From Gnomoniopsis sp. IMI 355080 (lineage: Eukaryota; Ascomycota; Sordariomycetes; Diaporthales; Gnomoniaceae), in the NCBI GenBank assembly GCA_027946555.1, contig JAPEVC010000058.1:62001-126000 (forward strand): a DNA stretch of 64,000 bases, read 5' to 3'. Positions 44,816-55,009 of the stretch are shown piece by piece. The first letter of the stretch is position 1. Each line of letters begins with the position of its first letter. Made by a program: the position numbers and the translations under genes. The notes beneath the pieces were generated by a model that worked only from the letters and a program-made list of their open reading frames with translations, was not told the origin of the DNA and made no database searches.

Positions 44816-47105
44816 TGGTGCCCAGTCACTCAACTCCATGAACTCCGAAGACGTCCGAGGTGTCTTGATGCCTCGCAAGACTATTCCTCGGAACAACTCA
44901 TCTTCTTCCATGTCATCAAATTCATCCGTCTCGTCTACCTCCACCGCGGTCAGCAGTAGTAACGGCCAGATCAACGGTGCCGCCCCACAGCCTGCAGCTG
45001 GCGACTTGGGCGCTTGGCCCAATGCTGCGCCTCGAAAACGGCCACAAGGAAAGGGGCAGTGGAACGGTGCAAGGCTAGAAGGCACAGAGTTGAGCAGGAT
45101 GCCAGCTGCTCGCCCACAGATGACCAACGGCCTGAACGGCACCGGCCCAATGTCTCCAGCTCCTTTGCTGCAAACGCCAGGACAGATGGGGTCGCAAAGG
45201 CCCATGACTGACCCTTTAACTCCAAGCCAGCCTGTGCTCTACCTCCTGTCCCTGAATGGCACATTCGAGCGAAAGACCATCCAGGTGCCCTTTTATCCCG
45301 AGACACTTCGCGTTGGCCGTCAAACGAACAACAAGACGATACCCACCCCTCTGAATGGCTTCTTCGACAGTAAAGTGCTGTCCAGGCAACATGCAGAGAT
45401 ATGGGCCGACCGTCAAGGCAAGATCTGGATACGCGACGTCAAGTCCTCCAATGGAACGTTTGTGAACGGCACGCGACTCTCCCCCGAGAATCGCGAATCG
45501 GAACCTCATGAGCTCCAATCCTCAGATCATCTCGAGCTCGGCATAGACATTGTGAGCGAGGACCAAAAGTCAGTCGTGCACCACAAAGTCGCAGCCAAAG
45601 TCGAGCATGCAGGCTTCCCTAACCCTGCGAATAACCTGTTGGACATGAATTTTGGGGATCTAGACCCAGCCAACGGTGGCATGATGATGCCTCAAGCCGG
45701 CAATATTCCCTTCAGGCGCAGCAATGTCAGCCAGCCTTCGGCTGGGAACAGTAGTCGGTTGGCTGGGGCGGCAGCACAGATGATGAATGTCCAGCCTAAC
45801 GGCATGGCATTCAATAACCGCACCTTTATGAATACACATCCATCAGCGGAACTGATTGTGAAAAAGTTGCGGGCAAGTACCATGATGAACGATATACTCT
45901 CCTGAATAAAGCAGACGCTGACCCTTTCCCAGAATGAAATGCGCAATGCTCGCCAACAGGCACAAGATCTGTCCCGAACCAGCAAATTTCTGGATGCGCT
46001 CCTTTCGAACGAAGACATCAAGAACCAAGAAAAGATCGAAGCCTCCGAAGCTCCAAAGCCAGCAGTTGTCAATGGCACCTCTCTGTCCTTCAGGTCCGAT
46101 ACGAAGGCACGATTTTCTGATCCACCAGCACCTCCACCACAGCAGCCTCTACCCGAGAAACCCGATACCGCCAGATCGCAGCCTGACGCTCCCTCACTGA
46201 AGCGTGCGACGACCGAAAAGCCGAAGCTTGGCCAGTCGGGCGGTTCGCCAGTGCGGCAAGACAATTTGAGCCAGATCATACAATTGACTGAAGCACTCAA
46301 CAGTGCAAAGCGAGAAATAGACAACCAGACGGCTAAGATGCGAGACCTGGAAGAAATGCTGCAGAAGGAGAGGGTAGCACGCGAGGCGGCGGAGGAACTA
46401 GCCAAACAGCTTGAAGGAGATGCTCATTTGCGGAGTAATGGAAACGTGAAACCACCCATTGAGGACATCACACTACAGGAGGCTTTCGAGCCCGTTGTGG
46501 CGCATGCGGGCGACGACAGAAAGGAATTGCTGGACGAGAAGGCAATGCAGGCTAACCTCGTGTTGTCAGAGCCGGAGGAGGATATCAGGGAATCATCACT
46601 ACAGTCCAAGATGGACCGCATGCTATCGGAGATGACGCAGCTGAGGAATCAGGTCGACTTATACAAGAAGCAGGCTGAGCAAGCAACGTCAGAAAGGGAC
46701 GCAGACCGCAAGACACTGGCAGAGATGATACGGCAGATCCGTCAAAGAGACGAGGAAGCACTCAAGGCCGCAACCGCAGCACGGGCTCGGACGAGGTCAA
46801 GGTCGAACGGAAGGGAGCGCGGCTGCACGATCACCAGTAGGGATCCCAGCCGGGGCCGGTCGGCGGTCAACCGCGCCGACACGAGCCTCGACAAAATTTC
46901 GGAAGATCTCGATGATAAACCGACGCTGTCCCGGGCAAATACGATTACGCCAACGCCACGATCCCCATCCACCCGGGCGTTGTCGGATCAGGCAATCAGG
47001 GAGACGCTGCCGTACGCGTCCATGATAGGCGTCGTCTTGATAGGCATGGGACTCATGGCGTACATCAATGGTTGGCAGCCGCAACCATCGCGCCTGGATC
47101 AGTGA
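44754..47105 (+). CDS. ham-4: FHA-domain, tail-anchored STRIPAK protein (HAM-4/PRO45, SLMAP/Far9-10 family)
   Basis: Tail-anchored scaffold of the STRIPAK phosphatase-kinase complex, needed for cell fusion and fruiting in Neurospora and Sordaria. 763 residues from exons 44754-45872 and 45933-47105. The intron starts GCAAGT and ends CAG with a CTGAC branch point, a non-canonical GC-AG intron; only this boundary keeps phase. The first true ATG of the frame is 44754 (MTAVASPPSF). After a Ser/Asn-rich stretch comes the FHA domain (~160-245) with LRVGRQTN, SRQHAEIW and SSNGTFVNGTRLSPENRESE. Then a linker, NEMRNARQQAQDLSRTSKFLDALL, and a long coiled coil (~490-670) rich in Glu, Lys and Gln follow. 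A Ser/Arg-rich basic segment comes next, and the protein ends in a single hydrophobic helix (ASMIGVVLIGMGLMAYINGW), the membrane anchor for nuclear envelope or ER. Confidence 0.9.
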
Positions 47106-48243
47106 AACTAGGTGGGCTGGCTACCTAGGTATGCTGGCTCATGGAACATTCCCATGTACATTTTTCATTTTCCTCTTGGTCGACGGGCGTCAGCAAAGCA
47201 AAAGCAGCTTCACACATAATGAATTCCTACGTTCGTCATTGTATAACAAGCATTATACCCATTCGACGACAAACAAGCTTCCGTGTTTTACAAAGTCCAC
47301 CTCGGTATCGACTTTAGGAAGCGGTAACACCATCAGCACAGATACACCAAGAGCTTTGGCTCACTATTCAATTGTGCCTTTCAATGACAACATGACGACA
47401 ACCAGGGTTATTGTTACTGCGTTTGGGACTTGATGATGATATGGCATAGCGGAGCTCAACTTTATACACACATACATACACACACGCGCACACACACACT
47501 CTCTCTCTATCTCACTTTCGTATTGCACATATCTTGGCTCGGAGGTTGGACATTGTGGAGCGTCCCCATCAATATGAGATGGACAAAGGTAGAGCAAGAG
47601 ATTATACGCAGGTATATGAAAACATTGACTGGGAGCATTCGTTTGCACATAGCTCAAGTATACATGGATAGCACAGGCGATGGTGAAAACTTGCATACTT
47701 TGCATCTTCATTTCTCTGAATCTGCCTTGCTTCTATAGTGTTGCCAAGTGAACCTGAAAAGCTGCTTTGATTATTTATGAGGTCATGTATATGTAATATA
47801 TTGGTGTGTGCATATTATGAACTAATATCTACAGTTCAGCACAACTGACTCTTCTTGGAGGAGGGCGTGGTCCTTTTTTCAAGACTTGCTGCTGTGCGGG
47901 TTGCTGTCCATGATGCCCATGATGTGATGTCCCTAGTGTAAGTATCGGGCTAGAGTTGGCTCCAAAAAGGCTGCTTGCGTTGCAAGTCACGTAGGCCTCT
48001 GACAGAACACCTGGATACCCAGATCTGCCTCAATGGCATACTAGCTTCTAGTGACCGAAAAGCTTGAGCATCATAATGCAATTCGAGTAGAAGACATTGT
48101 TGACAGAGATTGAGGAGTCCCATGCAGCGTGCTCCAACAGGTAGCTCTAGTAGTTCGACCTGCTGCTTCCTTGTGACAGATTGTCCTGCTTCCACAGTCC
48201 GTCCTATCCTAGCCACCAAACGGTTTGCCCATCGATAGCACAC
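47106..48243. other. Convergent 3' spacer with a CA/CT microsatellite
   Basis: Tail-to-tail spacer between the FHA gene and the SPOUT gene. It contains TACCTAGGTA at 47122-47131 and an imperfect (CA)n(CT)n tract at about 47464-47514. Rich in A/T. No coding frame supported. Confidence 0.45.
47464..47514. repeat. Imperfect (CA)n(CT)n microsatellite
   Basis: CA dinucleotides interrupted by TA and CG, running into CT repeats. A likely length-variable locus between strains. Confidence 0.7.
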
Positions 48244-49556
48244 TCAGCTGTCGTCCCAAAGTCCCCTCAAACTCGTCAACGCAATGAACACCGCCTCATC
48301 TGTCCTGATGGTTCTGCTGCCTTGATTGGGAAGAACGTTCACCCAGTGATCAAACAACTCCCTCGTCCTGCCACCACTAATGCCCATGCCGCCCAGCTCA
48401 GGGTCGTTCATCGCGGCGTACTCCAATCCTCTGGGCCCGCCAAAGACAATCAACAGATGCTCGAACTTGGGCTTTTTGGACGCAGGAAAGGCCTTAGAGG
48501 CGGGTGTGCCTCGCTCGGAGGTGCCGATGCTCATATCGTAGCCGCCCTTGAATGAGCTCTCGGTGAATACGGCGGCGAGGGATGTAGCGTTGCGGACGTT
48601 GTAGCCCCAATAGTAGCCTGCTTCTGTGCGAGGCGCTGCAGGGTGGACAGGTTCAGGATTGTTGAGGGATTGCTCGGGGAAGTGGAGGGTGACGCGGGTA
48701 TTGGGGGGGATGTCGTCTTTGATAGTGACTGGGTTCCTCATGCCGACCTCAACCAGTGTACTGTCGTCACTGTCAGCCGGTGCGCTTACTTCACGGAGTC
48801 TCAATCATTGACATACCCTTTTCCACCCTCCGGCCGCCCTTTTACCGTGAAGCCCTCCCGGTATGGCAGCCACTCGTCCTTGTGTGGGTGATGAGGCATG
48901 TCGAGACTGGGCAGCAGGCCAGCCTTTGCCAGATTGTCGTGTAGAGGGAACAGCGCCCTCCGCATGAATGGTGGTGTCTCTAAGTATGAAAGAACGTGGC
49001 CGATGAAGTGACAAGGATCTGTGTCGCCGGTATATCGATCATGGTCGACGGCGCGAGGGCGGGACTCTAGCGGGCTGTCATCGTAGACGACAATCTCATC
49101 CACGCAAAAGACGCCGAGCGCTCTTGCTATCCGGCCAGGACTGGTTATCCTCTGGTCTGCGGTCTTGAAGCTAGTTTCGGTCAGTTTCTCGTTACTCAAT
49201 CCCATTCGTGTTTGCTGAGGCTGGCAGGCTTACTCTGTGATTATACTGCCGGGTACAGCGATGGAGACTGTGTATTCCCTACCACCAGTAGCCTGAAACC
49301 TGGCGCAGGGTTTAAAGGTGTTGACTCCAATATCATCACCATCGTCTTCGATCTTGCGCTTCTGCAAGAGAGTCAGTGTGGTTCAAAAGAGGGTAATTTT
49401 GGCAGGCAGGCCAGGCAGGGCGACGAAGATGAGAGGGCACTCTCTTTCTTCACATGAAAGTCGATGATGGAGGCTGAGGTTTTGAACTTCTCCCAAGCCA
49501 ACCAATTTGGGAAGATGACAACCTACCTTTGCTCTGTGATCTGTCGGGTAACCCAT
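48244..49556 (-). CDS. SPOUT-class RNA methyltransferase (SPOUT1/C9orf114, DUF171 family)
   Basis: Knotted SPOUT methyltransferase related to human SPOUT1 (CENP-32); the family acts on RNA and is reported at spindles and centrosomes in animals. Four exons: 49556-49527, 49361-49234, 49170-48817 and 48760-48244, total 342 residues, all phases closing. Opening residues MGYPTDHRAK are followed by KRKIEDDG (a nuclear-type basic motif), TGGREYTVSIAVPGSIITD, RITSPGRIARALGVFCVDEIVVYDD, LSYLETPPFMRRALFPLH, YREGFTVKG and VEVGMRNPVTI (insert domain). The knot region has GYYWGYNVR, LLIVFGGPRGLEYA and FDHWVNVLPNQGSRTIRTDEAVFIAL, which fit the AdoMet site. Intron 3 ends CTGACAGTGACGACAG with a good branch point. 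It is divergent from the thioredoxin gene, 295 bp between starts. Confidence 0.88.
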
Positions 49557-49851
49557 TGTGAATGACAATTGGAGGACTGTCACTTGAAATGTTGGTTCGT
49601 CGTCACGGGCGAGAAGGTTGGTGAGCCCAAGAACTGTAGCCCCTGCTTCGAAAATTCGAGATAGGCCTTATCGGCTTATCGGTGCCGCTATCGGCTTGTC
49701 CGCCTTCCGCTTTGGGAGCCACCTTGTCTTACACCGTCGGCGCTGAGCCGCGGTTTGGTGATCCAGCCAGATTACCAATTCCAACCTCTACAACCTATCT
49801 GCACCACTCTCTCAAGCCTACCTACTCTGCATTTTGGTTGAAAGTGTCAAG
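49557..49851. promoter_or_regulatory. Bidirectional promoter with tandem CTTATCGG/CTATCGG elements
   Basis: 295 bp serve both the SPOUT and thioredoxin genes. Between about 49671 and 49697 lie three TATCGG units (CTTATCGG, CTTATCGG, CTATCGG). CCGATAAG recurs upstream of eS30 at 63993-64000 and CTTATCGC upstream of new1 near 4262. Confidence 0.4.
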
Positions 49852-50627
49852 ATGGCAGTTCATATTGGCTCGTCGGCCGAATGGCGCACGACCCTGCAGT
49901 CGACCATTGTAATCGCCGATTGTATGACCGCCCCAGGGCCTTTCACCTTCCCCCCCTTAGCACATCCGATCACTAACAAACCACCTCACAGTCTACGCCG
50001 ACTGGTGCGGGCCCTGCAAGATGATTGCGCCGACGTTTGAATCTCTCGCGACCAAGTACACCAAACCCAAACGTATCGCCTTCGCCAAAATCGATGTCGA
50101 CAAGTTGCGTGACGTCGCCTCGCAGTACGGCGTGCGCGCCATGCCCACCTTCATGATCTTTAAGAACGGTTCGCCTATCGAGACTATCCAGGGTGCCAAC
50201 CCACCCAAGTTGACCCAGGCCGTCGAGAACGCTGTCAAGATGGCCGGTCCTGTTGCCAGTGCTGGATTCAGCGCTCCGGGACGTACACTCGGCGGCCCCA
50301 GCTCGGGTGGTCCGAGGCAGAGCTTGCGCAGGCCCATTAAGTGGGATCTAAGAAACTTTATCAATGCCATCATCGGATTCTTTGGGTTATACTTTGTGTC
50401 GCTCTTCTCGGTAGGTGTCTACGAGCTTCTTGTGTGCTCACGGACGATGATTATATTAACGTACACCTGTGCAGTTCGACCCGTACAAGGCTGCCGAGAC
50501 TTCGAGATACAATGTTCACAACCCGCAGGTTCAAGCAACCACGTCGGGTGGCGCAACCGGAAATGTGAAGAAGCCAGCTGCAAAGCCGGCGGCATTCAAG
50601 ACATTGGCGGATTTGGGTGGCGATTAA
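49852..50627 (+). CDS. Thioredoxin with C-terminal membrane segment
   Basis: Thioredoxin-fold disulfide reductase, 213 residues, exons 49852-49921, 49992-50410 and 50475-50627. The active site is WCGPC with Cys29 and Cys32. KIDVDKLRDVASQYGVRAMPTFMIF carries the cis-Pro loop (MPTF). After the ~105-residue domain comes a Gly/Pro/Ser linker (APGRTLGGPSSGGPRQS). The sequence RPIKWDLRNF then leads into a hydrophobic helix (INAIIGFFGLYFVSLFS, ~144-161), and a hydrophilic tail (FDPYKAAETSRYNVHNP.., Lys/Ala-rich end) follows. Neither a signal peptide nor a presequence is seen, so the domain probably stays cytosolic and is tethered to an organelle membrane. Ordinary fungal thioredoxins end at ~110 residues; this longer type is known in filamentous fungi but poorly studied. 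Confidence 0.9.
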
Positions 50628-51001
50628 GATAAGTGGAGCGGGCATGGAGACATGATTCTGGTATGGGCATGGCGTTCTTGGAGTATGGGAAGCAGTGGCA
50701 AGATTTGTTGGGAGGGTACTTGATATACTTTTCTATACTGCCAGTGCAATCATTCGAACCTCTTGAAGAAACCTAATCAAATTTCGTCGACTCCTTTGGT
50801 CAGAAGTATTCGGCGTCAATTCGCCACTTGTAGGGGGGTTGGAAGGGTGTTCTTGCATGCAATGTCATGAATTAGACCGCGTCCGCATTCTGCCGGGTCA
50901 AAAAAAAAAGGTACAATAAACGCCCATTTCAAATTCTAAGCTTCCCGTTGGACGACCACCAAACTTGGAACATCACCCTACCCAACCTACATCATACCGC
51001 C
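50628..51001. promoter_or_regulatory. Promoter of the Rsm22 gene
   Basis: 374 bp between two co-directional genes. An A9 run lies near 50902. No ORF. Confidence 0.4.
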
Positions 51002-53749
51002 ATGCTCGCCGCCAGGAGACTTCAAAATGGCTGTCCGTCCTGCACGGCCCAGATCCTGAGGTTCTATGTCAATTCAATTGCAGATATCACTCCGGCGGCA
51101 ACGGCGCATCGCACAACCCGACACTTCAACTCCAGACCTAGACTCCAAAACCGGCGCAATGAAGCACGACTTCTTTCGACAAGCCCAAGGAGGTTACAGG
51201 ATGGCAGCTCCAAGGATCTGAGTGCAAATGAGCGAATCGTTCAAGGTTCCGATGAGCGTGTGCAATCATTCGAGCCAGAACCTCCACAGGAAGAACTCCC
51301 AGAGGAGCTTGCCGAGGCCTTCGAGGAGCTGGAGGTCCTACCAGAAAACCAAGACCCCGAGTCAATAGTGCGACAAGCAAAACGCCTATTTGGAGATTCC
51401 TTGCCGGAAGGCTACCTCTCCGAAGATGAATACAAACTCTACGAGCGACTCTATGGCGCGCCTCTACGGACGACGGCACCGGAAGATGTAGGATTTGGCT
51501 CTCTTGGCGAGGAAGAGATGCAACAAGCAAAGGGACAGGCACGGGACCAAAACACGCTTCTTCGTGAAGATGCGCACGGAAACCTGGAAGAGGTGGAATA
51601 TGTTCTGGAGCAAACATCGCAAACGACGGGAGAAAGCACCGACGGCGAATCGATCCCAGTAGGCAACGAGGATGCCCCTCGGGACACACCGGCTCCGTTC
51701 GATGCACACATCGAGTATATTGAAGCGAATGCGAGAAACCAACGCGAGTACGAGGCACTCTTGCGTCTGCAACAGGACTTTGAGACTGCAAGGTTGAAAG
51801 CTGTGAGTGGACAGAAAGATCTTGAGGAGAAGGCAGCACAAGAAGAAGAAGAACTGGAAGAGGAAGAGGAAGAGGAGCTCGAGGAAGAGGACGAGTATGA
51901 GGATGATAATGCGCAGTTCGACATAAACCCAAGCTTAAACCGTTCTCGACTACACGAGTACACGATCGAGGGCAAGTTCAGCACAGAACCAAAGACTCTG
52001 CCGCTTCCAAGAGAAGAACTACTTCAACCCATCACTGAGCTCTTGCGAAGGACGGACACGAAGCACATCAGAGCCGCCGCCGAAAAGAGCTTTGGTGGCA
52101 GGGGTCTCCCTTACGGTCCAGGGACACCTAATTTCGCAAACAGCTTGCCTCAAAGAGGTCTAGGGATGGAAGCAGCTCACCACCGAATGTCAGAGATTGA
52201 AGCGGATGCTTTCATGGGAACGGCTATGCCCGGCATATACGCAACAGCTATGAGCACGCTCGTTGAAGTGCGGAAACGTCTAGGCCCTGAGTGGGTGCGC
52301 GGGTTACTCAATCGTAGAGATGGCGAAGACGTGGGGCCCCGCGTCCTGGACACAGGCGCGGGTGGTGCCGGCCTGGCGGCTTGGAACAGCTTGGTTCAAG
52401 CTGAATGGGATATGATGCGGGAGCAGGACACGGACTTGGACGCTCTGCCGCCCGGAAGGAAGACGGTCATTGTGGGCTCGAACACCCTCCGGCACAGGAT
52501 ATCGCGTTTCCTACAGAACACGCAATTTTTGCCACGACTGCCCAGCTATTCACATATCGAAAATTCGGACAAGCAACTAGACGCCCCGGAGGTGCAACAA
52601 AAGCGCAAAGTTTACGACGTTATCATCGCATCCCATGTCCTGTTGCCCCTCGAGAAAGAGTACAAAAGGCGAGACATGCTCGACAATCTCTGGTCCTTAC
52701 TCTCGCCCGACGGTGGCGTGCTCATCGTGCTCGAGAAGGGTCACCCCCGTGGGTTTGAGGCTGTAGCTGAGGTACGCCAGAGAGTCCTGGATGAGTTTAT
52801 CCTGGCGCCTACGGCGGAGCTCCGTACACAAAGCACAGAACCTGAAGATCTGCCGCGTGTCCGGGAGCCGGGCATGATCATTGCGCCCTGCACCAACCAT
52901 GTCAAGTGCCCTATGTACCAAACACCAGGTCTCAGCCTTGGCCGTAAAGACTTTTGCCACTTCCGCCAGCGCTTCACCCGTCCGCAGTTCTTGCAGCGTG
53001 TTTTGGGTGAGGGGAGCAAGGATTTCGAAGATATAAACTTCAGCTTTATCTCGGTGCGCCGTGGCATACCCTTGCCCACGCCACCATCCACCGCAACAGC
53101 ACCCGACGCCGCAGGAGACGTCTCTTCTTCTTCAGCTACATCACAAACCAACTCTAACGTCATCTCTCCCATTCCCATACTTCAAGGCGAAGCCGCCACA
53201 AACGCCGCCCTACGTGGATATGAATCCACCGCCGCCACTGCTACCACCCGCCCCCACCCACTTTCCCTTCCACGCAACATTCTTCCTCCACTCAAACGGA
53301 AGGGACACGTGACCCTTGATCTCTGCACACCCTCTGGTTCCATCGAGCGCTGGACAGTCCCCAAATCCTTCTCTAAACAAGCCTACCACGACGCGCGTAA
53401 AGCGCGATGGGGTGACTTGTGGGCATTGGGCGCCAAAACGAGCGTAAGGCGCAAGGTGCGCCTGGGCAGGGGCTACAAGGAGGGTGAGGTTGTGCCTAAT
53501 GACGGTGGAGTTAGAGCGGCGAGGGCCGCGCTTATGAATGGACTTGAGCCGACCAAAAAGGGGAAGAGTGGTTTGGGCACGCGCGCAGGAAAGAAGCCAA
53601 AGGTCCGCAAGGTGAATCTGGGCATAAACGACAGGGGTGTCTTTGAGGAGAGAGCAAAGGGCGTGCAAGGACGAAGGCCGGATAGGAGGACGAAGGGTGG
53701 AAGGTTGCCGCCGAGGGAGAGGAATATGCTGAGATTGGAAGAGGATTGA
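51002..53749 (+). CDS. rsm22: Rsm22/METTL17-family mitoribosome assembly protein with Fe-S cysteines
   Basis: Mitochondrial small-subunit assembly factor of the Rsm22/METTL17 family, a methyltransferase-like protein; single exon, 915 residues. The first true ATG is 51002; the frame is open further left but without ATG. The N-terminus is Arg/Ser/Ala-rich (MLAARRLQNG.., RLLSTSPRRL), a mitochondrial presequence. A long acidic region follows, with an almost pure Glu stretch near 281-302. The methyltransferase-like core has RVLDTGAGGAGLAAW near 447, VYDVIIASHVLLPL and LLSPDGGVLIVLEKGHPRGFEAV. Cysteines C630 and C636 (CTNHVKC), C652 (DFCHF) and C775 (LCTPSG) match the four-Cys set that binds a 4Fe-4S cluster in METTL17. 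The C-terminus is very basic (KKGKSGLGTRAGKKPKVRK), suited to rRNA contact. It is well over the length of animal METTL17, mainly from disordered inserts. Confidence 0.9.
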   Translation: MLAARRLQNGCPSCTAQILRFYVNSIADITPAATAHRTTRHFNSRPRLQNRRNEARLLSTSPRRLQDGSSKDLSANERIVQGSDERVQSFEPEPPQEELPEELAEAFEELEVLPENQDPESIVRQAKRLFGDSLPEGYLSEDEYKLYERLYGAPLRTTAPEDVGFGSLGEEEMQQAKGQARDQNTLLREDAHGNLEEVEYVLEQTSQTTGESTDGESIPVGNEDAPRDTPAPFDAHIEYIEANARNQREYEALLRLQQDFETARLKAVSGQKDLEEKAAQEEEELEEEEEEELEEEDEYEDDNAQFDINPSLNRSRLHEYTIEGKFSTEPKTLPLPREELLQPITELLRRTDTKHIRAAAEKSFGGRGLPYGPGTPNFANSLPQRGLGMEAAHHRMSEIEADAFMGTAMPGIYATAMSTLVEVRKRLGPEWVRGLLNRRDGEDVGPRVLDTGAGGAGLAAWNSLVQAEWDMMREQDTDLDALPPGRKTVIVGSNTLRHRISRFLQNTQFLPRLPSYSHIENSDKQLDAPEVQQKRKVYDVIIASHVLLPLEKEYKRRDMLDNLWSLLSPDGGVLIVLEKGHPRGFEAVAEVRQRVLDEFILAPTAELRTQSTEPEDLPRVREPGMIIAPCTNHVKCPMYQTPGLSLGRKDFCHFRQRFTRPQFLQRVLGEGSKDFEDINFSFISVRRGIPLPTPPSTATAPDAAGDVSSSSATSQTNSNVISPIPILQGEAATNAALRGYESTAATATTRPHPLSLPRNILPPLKRKGHVTLDLCTPSGSIERWTVPKSFSKQAYHDARKARWGDLWALGAKTSVRRKVRLGRGYKEGEVVPNDGGVRAARAALMNGLEPTKKGKSGLGTRAGKKPKVRKVNLGINDRGVFEERAKGVQGRRPDRRTKGGRLPPRERNMLRLEED

Positions 53750-55009
53750 GCAGTCCGTCCAGACTGTCAAAAGGTAAATATGTGTCTGATGTGTCAAATC
53801 CATTGACGTATATTCGTCGGGACACACAGGCATTGCAGCCGGCATCTGATACAATCATTGCAGAATAGCTATCAAAAGTCCACTCCAGGATCGAGATCTA
53901 CCGATATCGCACCAATAGTCTTGATGTGTCTGGTGTGTCTGGTCATAGAATTAGAGGAAATGGGTGTTTAGGATTGGTGAGATGCTTCACCGACGATGGT
54001 CTCGGGCCCAACGCCATGCCGACTGACATTGGTGGGCTTGGGTGTATTGGTGCCCGGCAGAAACAATGTCAAACTTGCTACAGTGGCTTGCCAGGTTTCC
54101 TGGACCGCCAGGCTAGTCGTGAATCAAAGTGACGCATATCATTGAGAACGCATCGGACAGTACTCCCAGAGAAGCAGGGTTGCAATGAGCCAGGATCGAG
54201 TAGCGGGTTCCTTTGCTGAGGTGGCACGGTCAAGTATTAGGACTAGACAGCGTGAAGAGACAGATTCTTCGACAGTCACCCTGACATGTCAACGAATAAC
54301 TTCAGATCTTGAACTTCGGAAAGAGGACTCCTGAACCCAGTTGCGGGTACTAGGCCCGAGTCTGATATAACCTTCATAGCAAGTTGTGCTATGGTGGAGC
54401 TGCTTCGGCAAAGGGTTCCATAGTCAAGCAGGGTCTGATTCAGAAGAGGTTGACTTAAGCGAAGGGTCAGCAAGCTTACGAAGAATATTCAGCTAGGATG
54501 CTATAGAGCACCCACAGTAGTGGCTTGTGTCATAAGGTGTCAGTTCATCCATTACCTAGGAAACTCGAACATCGGCCACTGGGATTTATATGACATGCCC
54601 TTGCACGGTGACATCAAGGAATAAAAATAAGCTCCTGTCATCCCAATAAGATCAACGGGGCCATTATTCCATTCGGACTATATCCCGGGAATTTGGCGGG
54701 AAATCGGAGCCGGCTGATCTACTTCGGACGGTCTAGTCCCAGGATTCCTGGAAATGCGCATTTATCCTGAGAAGTTTCGATAGAAATGAAACAATGACTC
54801 TTGACAATTGGCTCCAGACTGTAAGGCTAATTTGGAAGAAGAAAAACGGGTGATAGGCGCCACTATTGTCACCTGAGTTCCTAGGTAGTGCAATTAAACC
54901 CCCTGAATATCAGTATCAAGGGGAAGTATATCAAGATGGCGGTAGCCCTTCTTCTAGCAAGCTATGGATGTAAACGAAGCACCCTCAATTCTGCGACTTT
55001 AAATTCATC
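53750..55009. other. Intergenic region before the GH45 gene
   Basis: 1.26 kb without a supportable ORF; CCTAGG units lie at 54553-54560 and 54880-54888. It includes the Rsm22 3' end and the endoglucanase promoter. Confidence 0.4.

Noticed and set aside
45692..46405. 237-codon Ser-rich minus-strand frame
   Set aside because: Antisense to the FHA/coiled-coil gene, crossing its GC-AG intron.
51451..51984. Poly-Ser minus-strand frame
   Set aside because: The Ser run is the complement of the Glu tract in the Rsm22 gene.
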